Source of the DNA: an uncultured Bacteroidales bacterium
GTDB taxonomy: Bacteria; Bacteroidota; Bacteroidia; Bacteroidales; UBA932
Assembly (NCBI GenBank): GCA_900318355.1
Contig: ONKE01000015.1
Coordinates: forward strand, 1-39,535
Length of the DNA: 39,535 bases
Reading direction: 5' to 3'
Shown in pieces: positions 1 through 7,274 of this stretch (position 1 is its first letter; every line of letters starts with the position of its first letter). A program made the position numbers and the translations under genes. The notes under the pieces were generated by a model. That model searched no databases and was not told where the DNA came from. It worked only from the letters and a program-made list of their open reading frames with translations.

Positions 1-599
1 TCGGAATGACTTCCGTTTTCGGTGCTGATGGAAAAAATATTCCATGCACCGTCATTGAGGCTGGTCCGTGTGTTGTCACGCAGGTGCGTACTGTAGAGAC
101 CGACGGGTACTCCGCAGTCCAGCTTGCCTATGACGAAACAACGCTCAAACACGCCAGCAAGCCCCTCCAGGGCCACTTCAAGAAGGCAGGAACCAACCCT
201 ATGCGTAAGCTGGTCGAATTCCCGGCCAACTTCAAGGGCGAGCTCAGCCTGGGCGACACCGTCACCCTGACCGACGTTTTCGAGGTCGGTGCTTTCGTCG
301 ACGTTGTCGGTACTTCCAAAGGTAAAGGTTTCCAGGGTGTCGTGAAGCGTCATGGCTTCCAGGGTGTCGGCGGAGCTACCCACGGTCAGCACAACCGTCT
401 TCGTCACCCCGGTTCCATGGGTGCATCCTCATGGCCTAGCCGCGTATTCCCCGGAATGCGCATGGCCGGTCACATGGGTACCGAGCGCGTGAAGGTTGAA
501 AACCTCGCGATCCTCAAGATCATCCCTGAAAACAACCTCATCGTTGTCAAGGGTTCCGTTCCCGGAGCCAAAGGTTCTTACGTAATTCTGGAGGCCTAA
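1..599 (+). CDS. rplC: 50S ribosomal protein L3 (5' end cut by window edge)
   Basis: Large-subunit ribosomal protein L3, which binds 23S rRNA early in assembly near the peptidyl-transferase region. The reading frame is already open at the left edge. A Gly codon (3-5) precedes the ATG at 6, giving GMTSVF, which matches the internal GMT motif found about ten residues into L3 proteins, so ATG 6 is not the true start and roughly ten N-terminal residues lie outside the window. The family signature [17 protein letters not shown] and the Gly/His-rich segment with HPGSMGASS are present. The protein ends in [13 protein letters not shown], as expected for L3. It is the first of seven closely spaced S10-operon genes, and rplD starts five bases after its stop. 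Identity is certain. Confidence 0.97.
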   Translation, partial: GMTSVFGADGKNIPCTVIEAGPCVVTQVRTVETDGYSAVQLAYDETTLKHASKPLQGHFKKAGTNPMRKLVEFPANFKGELSLGDTVTLTDVFEVGAFVDVVGTSKGKGFQGVVKRHGFQGVGGATHGQHNRLRHPGSMGASSWPSRVFPGMRMAGHMGTERVKVENLAILKIIPENNLIVVKGSVPGAKGSYVILEA

Positions 600-603
600 G
601 ATT

Positions 604-1233
604 ATGGAATTGAAAGTACTCAAAATCGACGGCACCGAATCCGGAAAGACCGTCGTCCTCGACGAGAATGTCTTCGGCGTAACTCCGAACGACCACGCTA
701 TCTATCTTGACGTAGTGCAGTATCTGGCCAACCAGCGCCAGGGCACGGCCAAGACCAAAGACCGCAGCGAGGTTGCCTACAGCACCAAGAAGCTCGGCCG
801 TCAGAAAGGCGGCGGCGGTGCACGTCACGGCTCCCTCAAGGCCAATATCTTCGTTGGCGGCGGCCGCGTCTTCGGTCCCAAGCCGAGAGACTACCGTTTC
901 AAGCTCAACAAGAAAGTCAAGAGCCTCGCACGTGTTTCCGCACTGTCCTACAAGGCTCAGGAAAATGCAATCACCATCGTGGAGCCCTTCGCCATGGACG
1001 CCCCGAAGACCAAGGAATTCCTCGGTATCCTCGACGCCCTGAAGGCCGGCAGCCGCAAGGTCCTCTTCGTCCTTCCGGAAAACTCCAACAACATTTTCCT
1101 CTCTTCCCGTAATCTCCCCGAGGTGAAAGTCATCACCGTGGACGAAATCAACACCTACACCATCATGAATGCCAATACCATGGTGCTGGTGGACGGCGTC
1201 CAGGATATTCTCGCCTCCCGTGTCAACCGTTAA
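604..1233 (+). CDS. rplD: 50S ribosomal protein L4
   Basis: Large-subunit ribosomal protein L4, whose long loop lines the peptide exit tunnel. In some bacteria L4 also represses the S10 operon; nothing here shows whether that holds in this organism. The 209 residues are the usual length. The conserved tunnel-loop region is clear (QGTAKTKDRSEV, then KLGRQKGGGGARHGS and the FGPKPRDY segment, about residues 42-98). The C-terminal half has the alternating beta/alpha globular domain ending in VLVDGVQDI. The start at 604 lies directly behind rplC and needs no alternative. Part of the S10 ribosomal operon. Confidence 0.98.
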   Translation: MELKVLKIDGTESGKTVVLDENVFGVTPNDHAIYLDVVQYLANQRQGTAKTKDRSEVAYSTKKLGRQKGGGGARHGSLKANIFVGGGRVFGPKPRDYRFKLNKKVKSLARVSALSYKAQENAITIVEPFAMDAPKTKEFLGILDALKAGSRKVLFVLPENSNNIFLSSRNLPEVKVITVDEINTYTIMNANTMVLVDGVQDILASRVNR

Positions 1234-1245
1234 AAAGTCACTAAG

Positions 1246-1536
1246 ATGGGAATCCTTATCAAACCTATTATAACTGAGAAGATGACGGCCGCGGGTGAGA
1301 AGTCTGGCCAGTACGGTTTCATTGTGGACCGTGGTGCCAACAAGATCCAGATCAAAGCCGCCGTCGAGCAGATGTACAACGTCACCGTTGCTTCTGTCAA
1401 CACGATGAACTACCATGGCAAGCGCAAGCAGCGCTACTCCAAGTCCGGTCTCCTCAGGGGCCGTGCCAATCACTTCAAGAAGGCCTATGTGACCCTCGCG
1501 GGTGAAGACAAGATTGATTTCTACGCTAACATCTAA
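1246..1536 (+). CDS. rplW: 50S ribosomal protein L23
   Basis: Large-subunit ribosomal protein L23, located at the exit of the peptide tunnel, where trigger factor and the signal recognition particle dock. The 96 residues are normal length. The N-terminal [12 protein letters not shown] and the central motif [20 protein letters not shown] are diagnostic for L23. A basic stretch, [11 protein letters not shown], follows. It sits 12 bases after rplD and 14 bases before rplB in the ribosomal operon. Confidence 0.98.
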   Translation: MGILIKPIITEKMTAAGEKSGQYGFIVDRGANKIQIKAAVEQMYNVTVASVNTMNYHGKRKQRYSKSGLLRGRANHFKKAYVTLAGEDKIDFYANI

Positions 1537-1542
1537 AGGAGG
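1535..1542 (+). promoter_or_regulatory. Strong Shine-Dalgarno sequence before rplB
   Basis: AAAGGAGG lies eight bases upstream of the rplB ATG and overlaps the rplW stop codon. It is a near-perfect complement of the 16S rRNA 3' end. Bacteroidota use Shine-Dalgarno sites rarely, and the neighbouring ribosomal genes show no match this good. It supports 1551 as the rplB start rather than the second ATG at 1557. Confidence 0.7.
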
Positions 1543-1550
1543 AACAGGTT

Positions 1551-2375
1551 ATGGCAATGAAAAAATACAAACCGGTAACTCCCGGACAGCGTAACAAGAC
1601 AATCAGCGCATTCGACGACATTACCACCAATACTCCTTGCAAGAGCCTCCTCGAGCCCATCAAGAGCACGGGCGGCCGCAACAACACCGGTCAGATGACT
1701 GTCCGCTACCGCGGCGGCGGCCACAAGCGCATGTACCGCATTGTGGACTTCCTTCGCGACAAGGACGGCCAGACCGCTACTGTCTGCACCATCGAGTACG
1801 ATCCTAACCGCAGCGCCCGCATCGCCCTCGTCCAGTACGAAGACGGAGAGAAGCGCTACATCATCGCTCCGAACGGCCTTAAGGTCGGTCAGGTCATTGC
1901 TTCCGGTTCCGGCGTCGCGCCCGAGCTCGGCAACTCCCTGCCCCTGGCTGAAATTCCGGTCGGTACCCTCGTCCACAACATCGAGCTTCGCCCCGGTCAG
2001 GGCGCCGCGATGGCCCGCTCAGCCGGCACCTTCGCCCAGCTCGCCGCCCGTGAAGGCAAATATGCGGTTCTCCGCCTGCCCTCCGGCGAAACCCGCATGG
2101 TCCTGACGACCTGCCGTGCCACCGTCGGTACCGTCTCCAATCCTGAACACAACCTGGAATCTTCCGGCAAAGCCGGCCGCAGTCGCCATCTGGGTCGCCG
2201 TCCCCACAACCGTGGTGTCGTGATGAACCCTCATGACCACCCGATGGGTGGTGGTGAAGGCCGCGCCTCCGGCGGTCATCCGCGTTCCCGCAAGGGTCTG
2301 CCTGCAAAGGGCTACAAGACCCGCAACCCGAAGGCCGTTTCCAACCGGTTCATCATTGAAAGAAGAAAGAAATAA
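1551..2375 (+). CDS. rplB: 50S ribosomal protein L2
   Basis: Large-subunit ribosomal protein L2, a primary 23S rRNA binder needed for subunit association and the peptidyl-transferase centre. The 274 residues are the usual length. The N-terminal [12 protein letters not shown], the [20 protein letters not shown] segment, the IELRPGQGA motif and the C-terminal [13 protein letters not shown] motif with the conserved active-region histidine are all present. The protein ends in a basic tail. The start at 1551 is backed by the strong Shine-Dalgarno site just upstream. Followed by rpsS 21 bases later. Confidence 0.99.
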   Translation: MAMKKYKPVTPGQRNKTISAFDDITTNTPCKSLLEPIKSTGGRNNTGQMTVRYRGGGHKRMYRIVDFLRDKDGQTATVCTIEYDPNRSARIALVQYEDGEKRYIIAPNGLKVGQVIASGSGVAPELGNSLPLAEIPVGTLVHNIELRPGQGAAMARSAGTFAQLAAREGKYAVLRLPSGETRMVLTTCRATVGTVSNPEHNLESSGKAGRSRHLGRRPHNRGVVMNPHDHPMGGGEGRASGGHPRSRKGLPAKGYKTRNPKAVSNRFIIERRKK

Positions 2376-2396
2376 CGGAATAAAACGTAAGACATT

Positions 2397-2669
2397 ATGA
2401 GTCGTTCTTTAAGAAAAGGCCCTTATATCCAGGAAGCACTGGAGAAAAGAATCCTTGCTATGAATGATGGTAGCAAGAAGAAAGAGGTGGTCAAGACCTG
2501 GTCACGCGCCAGCATGATCTCTCCTGATTTCGTCGGCCATACTATCGCGGTCCATAACGGAAACAAGTTTATTCCGGTCTATGTAACTGAGAATATGGTT
2601 GGCCACAAGCTTGGCGAGTTTGCTCCTACAAGAACTTTCCGAGGCCATTCCGGTAACAATAAAAAGTAA
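2397..2669 (+). CDS. rpsS: 30S ribosomal protein S19
   Basis: Small-subunit ribosomal protein S19, in the head of the 30S subunit, complexed with S13 and contacting the A-site region. The 90 residues are normal length. The N-terminal [11 protein letters not shown], the [20 protein letters not shown] core and the C-terminal [15 protein letters not shown] are textbook S19 motifs. The DNA around its start is more AT-rich than that of the flanking genes, but the protein looks ordinary. Seven bases separate it from rplV. Confidence 0.98.
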   Translation: MSRSLRKGPYIQEALEKRILAMNDGSKKKEVVKTWSRASMISPDFVGHTIAVHNGNKFIPVYVTENMVGHKLGEFAPTRTFRGHSGNNKK

Positions 2670-2676
2670 TTGAATC

Positions 2677-3096
2677 ATGGGAGCTCGTAAAAGATTAATG
2701 GCCGAAAAACTCAAAGAGGCCAAGAAGCAGACAGCTATCGCTAAGCTGAATGATGTCCCTACATCCCCCCGGAAGATGCGCCTTGTCGCTGACACCGTGC
2801 GCGGCGTAGAAGTAAACAAAGCACTTGACCTGCTCAAGTTCTCGAAGAAGCAGCCGTCCGTTCCGCTGGAGAAACTTCTCCGCAGCGCCATCGCCAACTG
2901 GGAAGCCAAGAACCCGGAGCAGGCGAAGGAACTCGACAACGGCAATGTTTATGTCAAGACCATCATGGTTGACGAAGGCCGCACGCTCAAGCGCATCCGT
3001 CCCTGCCCTCAGGGCCGCGCCGGACGCATCCGCAAGCGTTCCAACCACATCACCATCATCCTTGACGTCAAGAAACCCGAAACAGTGGAGGCATAA
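2677..3096 (+). CDS. rplV: 50S ribosomal protein L22
   Basis: Large-subunit ribosomal protein L22, which contacts all 23S rRNA domains and, with L4, forms the exit-tunnel constriction. The core begins at about residue 27 with [16 protein letters not shown] basic N-terminal extension of about 25 residues (rich in Lys and Ala) precedes it, making the 139-residue protein longer than the roughly 110 residues of E. coli L22. The C-terminal hairpin region [19 protein letters not shown], which reaches into the tunnel, is intact. It ends two bases before the rpsC ATG. Confidence 0.97.
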   Translation: MGARKRLMAEKLKEAKKQTAIAKLNDVPTSPRKMRLVADTVRGVEVNKALDLLKFSKKQPSVPLEKLLRSAIANWEAKNPEQAKELDNGNVYVKTIMVDEGRTLKRIRPCPQGRAGRIRKRSNHITIILDVKKPETVEA

Positions 3097-3098
3097 TT

Positions 3099-3854
3099 AT
3101 GGGACAGAAAACGAATCCTATCAGCAACAGAATCGGTATCACCCGTGGTTGGGACTCCAACTGGTGCGGTGACAACTACGCAGAAAAGATTGCCGAGGAC
3201 TACAAGATTCGTCAGTATCTGATGAACCGCCTGTCCAAGGCCAGCATCTCCAAGATCGTCATCGAGCGTACCCTTAAGCTCATCACCGTGACCATCCAGG
3301 CCGCCCGCCCGGGTGTCATCATCGGCAAAGGCGGCCAGGCCGTCGACCAGCTTAAGGAAGAACTCAAGAAGGTCACCAAGAAGGATATTCAGATCAATAT
3401 CTTCGAGGTTCGCCGTCCTGAGGTCGACGCCAACATCGTTGCCGACTCCATCGCCCGTCAGATTGAAGGCCGCGTGAGCTATCGCCGCGCCATCAAGATG
3501 GCCATCGCAACTGCGATGCGCGTTGGTGCCGAAGGTATCAAGGTCCAGATCAGCGGCCGCGTTGGTGGCGCTGAAATGGCCCGCAGCGAAATGTTCAAGG
3601 AAGGCCGCACGCCTCTCCACACTTTCCGCGCCGACATCGACTACGCCCTGGCTATCGCCCACACAAAGGTCGGTTGCCTCGGTATCAAGGTTTGGATTTG
3701 CAACGGTGAGGTCTACGGCAAGAAAGACCTCTCTCCCAACGCCGGCGTAGCAGCCGCTTCCGCTCAGGGTGCATCCCAGAGCCGCGGTGGCGAGCGTGGC
3801 GCTCGCGGTGGCCGTGGAGGCCGTCGTGGCGGTCGTCGCGAACGCAGCGAGTAG
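3099..3854 (+). CDS. rpsC: 30S ribosomal protein S3
   Basis: Small-subunit ribosomal protein S3, which forms part of the mRNA entry channel and helicase site. The N-terminal [14 protein letters not shown], the KH-domain motif [10 protein letters not shown] (about residues 72-81) and the C-terminal domain motif [12 protein letters not shown] are clear. The last ~30 residues form a Gly/Arg tail with several RGG units ([18 protein letters not shown]), longer and more RGG-like than the short Gly/Asn/Lys tail I recall for Bacteroides S3. This is the last gene of the ribosomal cluster here. An intrinsic terminator begins 23 bases after the stop, and rplP, the usual next gene, is missing. Confidence 0.97.
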   Translation: MGQKTNPISNRIGITRGWDSNWCGDNYAEKIAEDYKIRQYLMNRLSKASISKIVIERTLKLITVTIQAARPGVIIGKGGQAVDQLKEELKKVTKKDIQINIFEVRRPEVDANIVADSIARQIEGRVSYRRAIKMAIATAMRVGAEGIKVQISGRVGGAEMARSEMFKEGRTPLHTFRADIDYALAIAHTKVGCLGIKVWICNGEVYGKKDLSPNAGVAAASAQGASQSRGGERGARGGRGGRRGGRRERSE

Positions 3855-3877
3855 GCAATCCTATTCTGGTAAAACTG

Positions 3878-3915
3878 AAAGCCGCCGTGGTGGAAACGCC
3901 CCGGCGGTTTTCTTG
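3878..3915 (+). terminator. Intrinsic terminator ending the S10 gene cluster after rpsC
   Basis: A stem of ten base pairs (3878-3887 with 3902-3911, one G-U pair, core GCCGCC/GGCGGT) is followed by a T-rich run (ttttctt). It lies 23 bases after the rpsC stop. It shows that the ribosomal transcript really ends here and that the missing rplP is not simply a gap in gene calling. Confidence 0.8.
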
Positions 3916-3945
3916 TTGCAAGTAGGACTTTCCGCAAAAACATCC

Positions 3946-3953
3946 TATATTTG
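3946..3953 (+). promoter_or_regulatory. Bacteroidota -7 promoter element for the ECF sigma operon
   Basis: TATATTTG matches the Bacteroidota -7 consensus TAnnTTTG exactly. No good -33 TTTG is found at the usual 19-21 base spacing. Predicted transcription would start near 3958-3960, giving a leader of about 86 bases before the sigma factor ATG at 4046. It lies just after the S10 terminator. Confidence 0.55.
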
Positions 3954-3957
3954 CATA

Positions 3958-3981
3958 ACCGGCAGGAATTTCCTGCGCGGT
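3958..3981 (+). promoter_or_regulatory. Dyad at the predicted transcription start of the sigma operon
   Basis: GCAGGAA-T-TTCCTGC (3962-3976) is a perfect inverted repeat with a one-base centre, extended by ACCG/CGGT with a single bulged G. The one-base centre cannot form an RNA loop without opening pairs, so a DNA operator for a dimeric regulator is more plausible than an RNA hairpin. The position, at the predicted start site, fits a repressor site. The regulator is unknown. Confidence 0.4.
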
Positions 3982-4045
3982 GCAACATTTTTACCCAAAA
4001 TCGCATCTATAACTTTTAGGAAACAGCCCCAGGCCTCTTTGTCCC

Positions 4046-4573
4046 ATGGATCCGGAGCGCAATATCATTCAGGGGTGCCTCGACGGCGACCGTAGCGCAC
4101 AGAAAGCGCTATACGACCGTCTTGCGCCCAAGATGTATGCCCTCTGTCTCCGCTATATGGGTGACAGGGAGCAGGCGCAGGATATCCTCCAGGACGGTTT
4201 CGTCACTCTTTTCTCGAAGATTGAAACCTACAGCGGCGAGGGTTCCTTCGAAGGCTGGGCCCGCAAGATCTTTGTCAACACCGCTCTCCAATCCCTTAGG
4301 CGGACAGACGCTCTCAAGCTGAGCGACGACCTGTCCACTGCCTGGGGCCTGACCAGCCACGAGCCGGGCCAGCTTCAGGACATGGGATACAAAGAGATAC
4401 TCGGGCTGGTCGCATCCTTGCCGGGCGGATATCGCACTGTGTTCAACATGTACGTCATCGAAGGCTATTCCCACAAGGAGATTGCGCAAGCCCTGGGCAT
4501 ATCCGAGGCCACGTCGCGCTCGCAGTTGCAGCGCGCCCGGATGATGTTGCAAGATAAGATGAAAAGACTTTGA
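4046..4573 (+). CDS. ECF-family RNA polymerase sigma factor
   Basis: A sigma-70 family extracytoplasmic-function sigma factor that directs RNA polymerase to a dedicated promoter set. The 175 residues hold region 2 (about residues 20-85: LYDRLAPKMYALCLRYMGD, then QDILQDGFVTLFSKI and FEGWARKIFVN) and region 4 (about 115-170, with helix-turn-helix GYSHKEIAQALGISEATSRS). No extra domains are present. The next gene starts one base after its stop, so the two are co-transcribed and almost certainly form a sigma/anti-sigma pair. Promoter and dyad lie 70-100 bases upstream. Its target genes cannot be read from this window. Confidence 0.93.
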   Translation: MDPERNIIQGCLDGDRSAQKALYDRLAPKMYALCLRYMGDREQAQDILQDGFVTLFSKIETYSGEGSFEGWARKIFVNTALQSLRRTDALKLSDDLSTAWGLTSHEPGQLQDMGYKEILGLVASLPGGYRTVFNMYVIEGYSHKEIAQALGISEATSRSQLQRARMMLQDKMKRL

Positions 4574-4574
4574 G

Positions 4575-5882
4575 ATGCAAAACGAAGAGGATATAAAGTT
4601 TGACCGGATCATCAGGTCGAAACTGTCAGGATACGAGGAGGAGGTTCCCCCCCAGATGTGGGATGAAATCGCATCCCGCCTTGATGCGCGTCGCAATCTG
4701 GTGATTGTGCCATGGTGGAGAAAGGCCATGGTCGGCGTCGCCGTTGCCGCAGCGGTTGCGGCCGGCGTCTTCCTGTTCCTGCCCGGAAACGACAATTCTA
4801 ACTATTCACATAATGATACACTGGCCGCTGTCGACGTTCTGCCCGCGGCTCCGCAAACTCCTGAAATCCAGGAAGTGACCCCCGACTTGCCGGCTCCTGT
4901 TCAATCGTGGAGGCCGTCGTCCGTCCCTTCGCAGTCCCAGGCTGTTTCAAGCGACGCCCGTCCTGCCAAGGCCGCTCCTGTCGTAAGCGCTGCCACGGAG
5001 GCGCCTGCGGAAGTTGCTCCGGAAACGCCGGTTGCCACAGAAGCGCCTGACGAGGATGTGGTTGCCGTGCAAGAGCCTGCTGCCGAAGTGGTTGCCGAGG
5101 AAGAGCCGACCGCCGATGCAGCTGAATCCGAGGAAGCCGTTGCCGGCGAACTGCCCGCTCCAGATGTCGACGACGCCCCTCAGGGCGATCCTTTCGCCGA
5201 GCTGGCATGGGAGGAAGGCCGGTCCCGCAAAAGCCGTCAGGCTGTCAGCATCAAGGTTGGCGGCGACATCCAGACCAACGGCAACCCCCAGTCGGTCCGT
5301 GCTTCCGGCGCCCGCCGTGCAATGGTCGCTGGAGCGCCCCGCCAGACCTCAATCAGCCAGATCAGCCAGGCCTCTTCCTACTCCGTCCCGATATCGGCCG
5401 GCATCAGCGTGCGCATCCCTGTCGCGCCGAAATGGTCGGTCGGAGCCGGAGTCAACTGGTCCATACTCGAGCGCACCTTTAGGGGCACCTACACCGAGGT
5501 GAGCGAAACCCCGCGTTCGATTACGGCCGACATCCGTCACTATCTCCACTATGTCGGCGTCCCCGTAAACGTCTTCTACGACGTCTTTTCCGGCCGCATG
5601 GTCGACTTCTATGCCTTTGCCGGCGGCACGGTGGAAAAGGCCGTTATAAGCCACTACCGCGTTCCTTACGAGGGCCGATTCATCAACTACAGGGAAAGCG
5701 TGCCCGGGGTGCAGTGGTCTGCCGCCATCGGTTTCGGAATCGGATTCAACCTTAGCCGTTACCTCGGCCTTTACATCGATCCGAGCCTGCGATACTACTT
5801 CCCCTGCTCCCAGCCGACAAGCATCCGCACCCAGCAGCCGCTTATGATGGGGCTTGAGGCCGGCTTGCGCTTTAAGTTCTAA
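4575..5882 (+). CDS. Putative dual-membrane-spanning anti-sigma factor with outer-membrane beta-barrel
   Basis: A 435-residue protein with four parts. Residues 1-46 are a charged cytoplasmic head with PPQMWDEIASRLDARR, as in anti-sigma-type heads. Residues 47-70 are one transmembrane helix, VGVAVAAAVAAGVFLFLP. Residues 71-220 are a low-complexity Ala/Pro/Glu/Val linker. Residues 222-435 look like an outer-membrane beta-barrel with alternating aromatic strands and a terminal Phe (GLRFKF). One polypeptide could thus reach from cytoplasm to outer membrane. This layout matches the dual-membrane-spanning anti-sigma (Dma) class reported from Bacteroides thetaiotaomicron, recalled from the literature. 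It directly follows its ECF sigma gene, one base apart. The head is too short to assign by motif alone, so anti-sigma activity is inferred from architecture and position. Confidence 0.7.
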   Translation: MQNEEDIKFDRIIRSKLSGYEEEVPPQMWDEIASRLDARRNLVIVPWWRKAMVGVAVAAAVAAGVFLFLPGNDNSNYSHNDTLAAVDVLPAAPQTPEIQEVTPDLPAPVQSWRPSSVPSQSQAVSSDARPAKAAPVVSAATEAPAEVAPETPVATEAPDEDVVAVQEPAAEVVAEEEPTADAAESEEAVAGELPAPDVDDAPQGDPFAELAWEEGRSRKSRQAVSIKVGGDIQTNGNPQSVRASGARRAMVAGAPRQTSISQISQASSYSVPISAGISVRIPVAPKWSVGAGVNWSILERTFRGTYTEVSETPRSITADIRHYLHYVGVPVNVFYDVFSGRMVDFYAFAGGTVEKAVISHYRVPYEGRFINYRESVPGVQWSAAIGFGIGFNLSRYLGLYIDPSLRYYFPCSQPTSIRTQQPLMMGLEAGLRFKF

Positions 5883-5924
5883 GTGCTTGATAATCAAGTT
5901 TGCACTTTTGACGACCTGATTAAT

Positions 5925-5962
5925 TGACGCGTACTGGAAAATCAGTGCGCGTCATTTCTTGC
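5925..5962 (+). terminator. Terminator after the sigma/anti-sigma operon
   Basis: A 12-bp stem (5925-5936 with 5943-5954, one T-G pair, core GACGCGTACTG) with loop GAAAAT is followed by tttcttgctttt. A weaker nested hairpin (AAGTGC ... GCACTT then TTTT) lies at 5880-5909, directly over the end of the barrel gene. Together they end the operon. The strong stem could act in both directions. Confidence 0.75.
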
Positions 5963-6043
5963 TTTTGTGGCGAAACCCCTCCTTTCGGGGGCGAAAGATT
6001 TCAGCCTCGGGCGATTTATGCTTTCCTTTGAAAAAACGAAGAC

Positions 6044-7273
6044 ATGAAACGCCTTTTTCCCGTCCTGGCGGCCCTTCTTCTTGCCGCCTGCAAACTTTTC
6101 GACCCTTTCGAAGACCTCCACAGTACGTCTCCCGCGCGCCCGGGGGCGACTCCGCGGACCTTGATGACGTCCACTACCGGCATCCAGCAGACACTTCGCC
6201 AGCGCGACACCATAGTGTATATAACCGGGGTTGAATACCCGGCGTCGTATGACTGGCGCCGCGACTCCCTCGACGGGCAGACGCAGTGCCGCCTGGTGGT
6301 ATTTGCCGGGCAGCGCCGCATTCTTGAGGTTCCTGCGGGCCCCGGGACGGCGATTTCAGCCGAACCGGACCGTCACCGCATATGCGACGGCCATCTTTAT
6401 ACCGACTGTGCTGTGGGTGGCGAGACCGTCATCTGCTGCGACGGATTTGAATTGTTCCGATACGATGGCGAGGAAGTCCTATGCGGCTTTCTGGTGTCGG
6501 ACGGGGAAGTGTACACCCTCGGTTATCCGCCCTCAGGGCGCGGTTTCCATCTCAGGCGAAACGGAACCCCGGTCTTTTCCTCAGAGAGCGGGGTGGTCTG
6601 CGGCAGCCCCGAAGACTCGTCCTACCCCGACGGAGCGCTTGGCGCCGGCCTGCAATTCTGCTATTACGAAGGCGACAATCCGCGGCGATGGTTCTGCTAC
6701 CGTGGCGGCCGCAGCGAAGAATTGGCCGTTCCGCAGGGTTCGGGTGAGGTCTATGACGCGAAACTGATTGACGGTAAGCCTTATGTGGCCTGCCGTCTGA
6801 CGCCGTCGTCATCTGCCATTTGTTACTACGGCGGAAGTCAAACGGTTCATATCCAGGGCTTCTCCGTCTCCCAGATCCTTTCTTCCAGCATCATGCCCGA
6901 CGGTCTTCACTTCAAGGCGTCCTGCATAAGCACCTCAGGGCTTGTCCAGATGTTCTTCTGGTGGAGGGGAATGTTCCCCATATATTCTTCGGACGACCGT
7001 CGTTTCGTCGAATTCTATCAAGAAGGCGGCTCCGTTGCCGGAATCCTCTGCCGCGGCAACACCGTGTGCGCCGTTTACCGCGACGGCGAATACCTCCCTC
7101 TGGATAACGTGCGCTTCCTACGTTCGCCGTGCGCCGCTCTTTGCGGCGGGCGCTTTTTCGCCGCTTTTTCTCCGACGGAGCGTCATCTCAGCCCTTTTCT
7201 CTGGGTGGAGGGAAAGCATCTTGCGCTCGCTCTTAATGGTTATCCCACAGGTATTTACATTAAAATAAACTGA
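6044..7273 (+). CDS. Cys-rich lipoprotein of unknown function
   Basis: Not recognised. The 409-residue protein starts with a lipoprotein signal peptide (MKRLFPVLAALLLAAC, lipidated Cys16), so it is anchored in a membrane facing the periplasm or the cell surface. The mature part has no family motif I know. It contains short beta-strand-like repeats with aromatic pairs (FCYYEG, ICYYGG, MFFWWRG) spaced as in beta-propeller blades, and 16 further cysteines, many for an envelope protein of this size. A weak promoter-like TTCCTTTG lies at 6023-6030. Its stop is one base before the ComM gene start, so the two are probably co-transcribed, though no functional link is known. Real gene: high confidence; function: none assigned. 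Confidence 0.8.
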   Translation: MKRLFPVLAALLLAACKLFDPFEDLHSTSPARPGATPRTLMTSTTGIQQTLRQRDTIVYITGVEYPASYDWRRDSLDGQTQCRLVVFAGQRRILEVPAGPGTAISAEPDRHRICDGHLYTDCAVGGETVICCDGFELFRYDGEEVLCGFLVSDGEVYTLGYPPSGRGFHLRRNGTPVFSSESGVVCGSPEDSSYPDGALGAGLQFCYYEGDNPRRWFCYRGGRSEELAVPQGSGEVYDAKLIDGKPYVACRLTPSSSAICYYGGSQTVHIQGFSVSQILSSSIMPDGLHFKASCISTSGLVQMFFWWRGMFPIYSSDDRRFVEFYQEGGSVAGILCRGNTVCAVYRDGEYLPLDNVRFLRSPCAALCGGRFFAAFSPTERHLSPFLWVEGKHLALALNGYPTGIYIKIN

Positions 7274-7274
7274 T

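Noticed and set aside
547-1473. A 308-codon minus-strand frame across rplC, rplD and rplW
   Set aside because: Antisense to three ribosomal proteins with full motif support; a codon-bias artefact.
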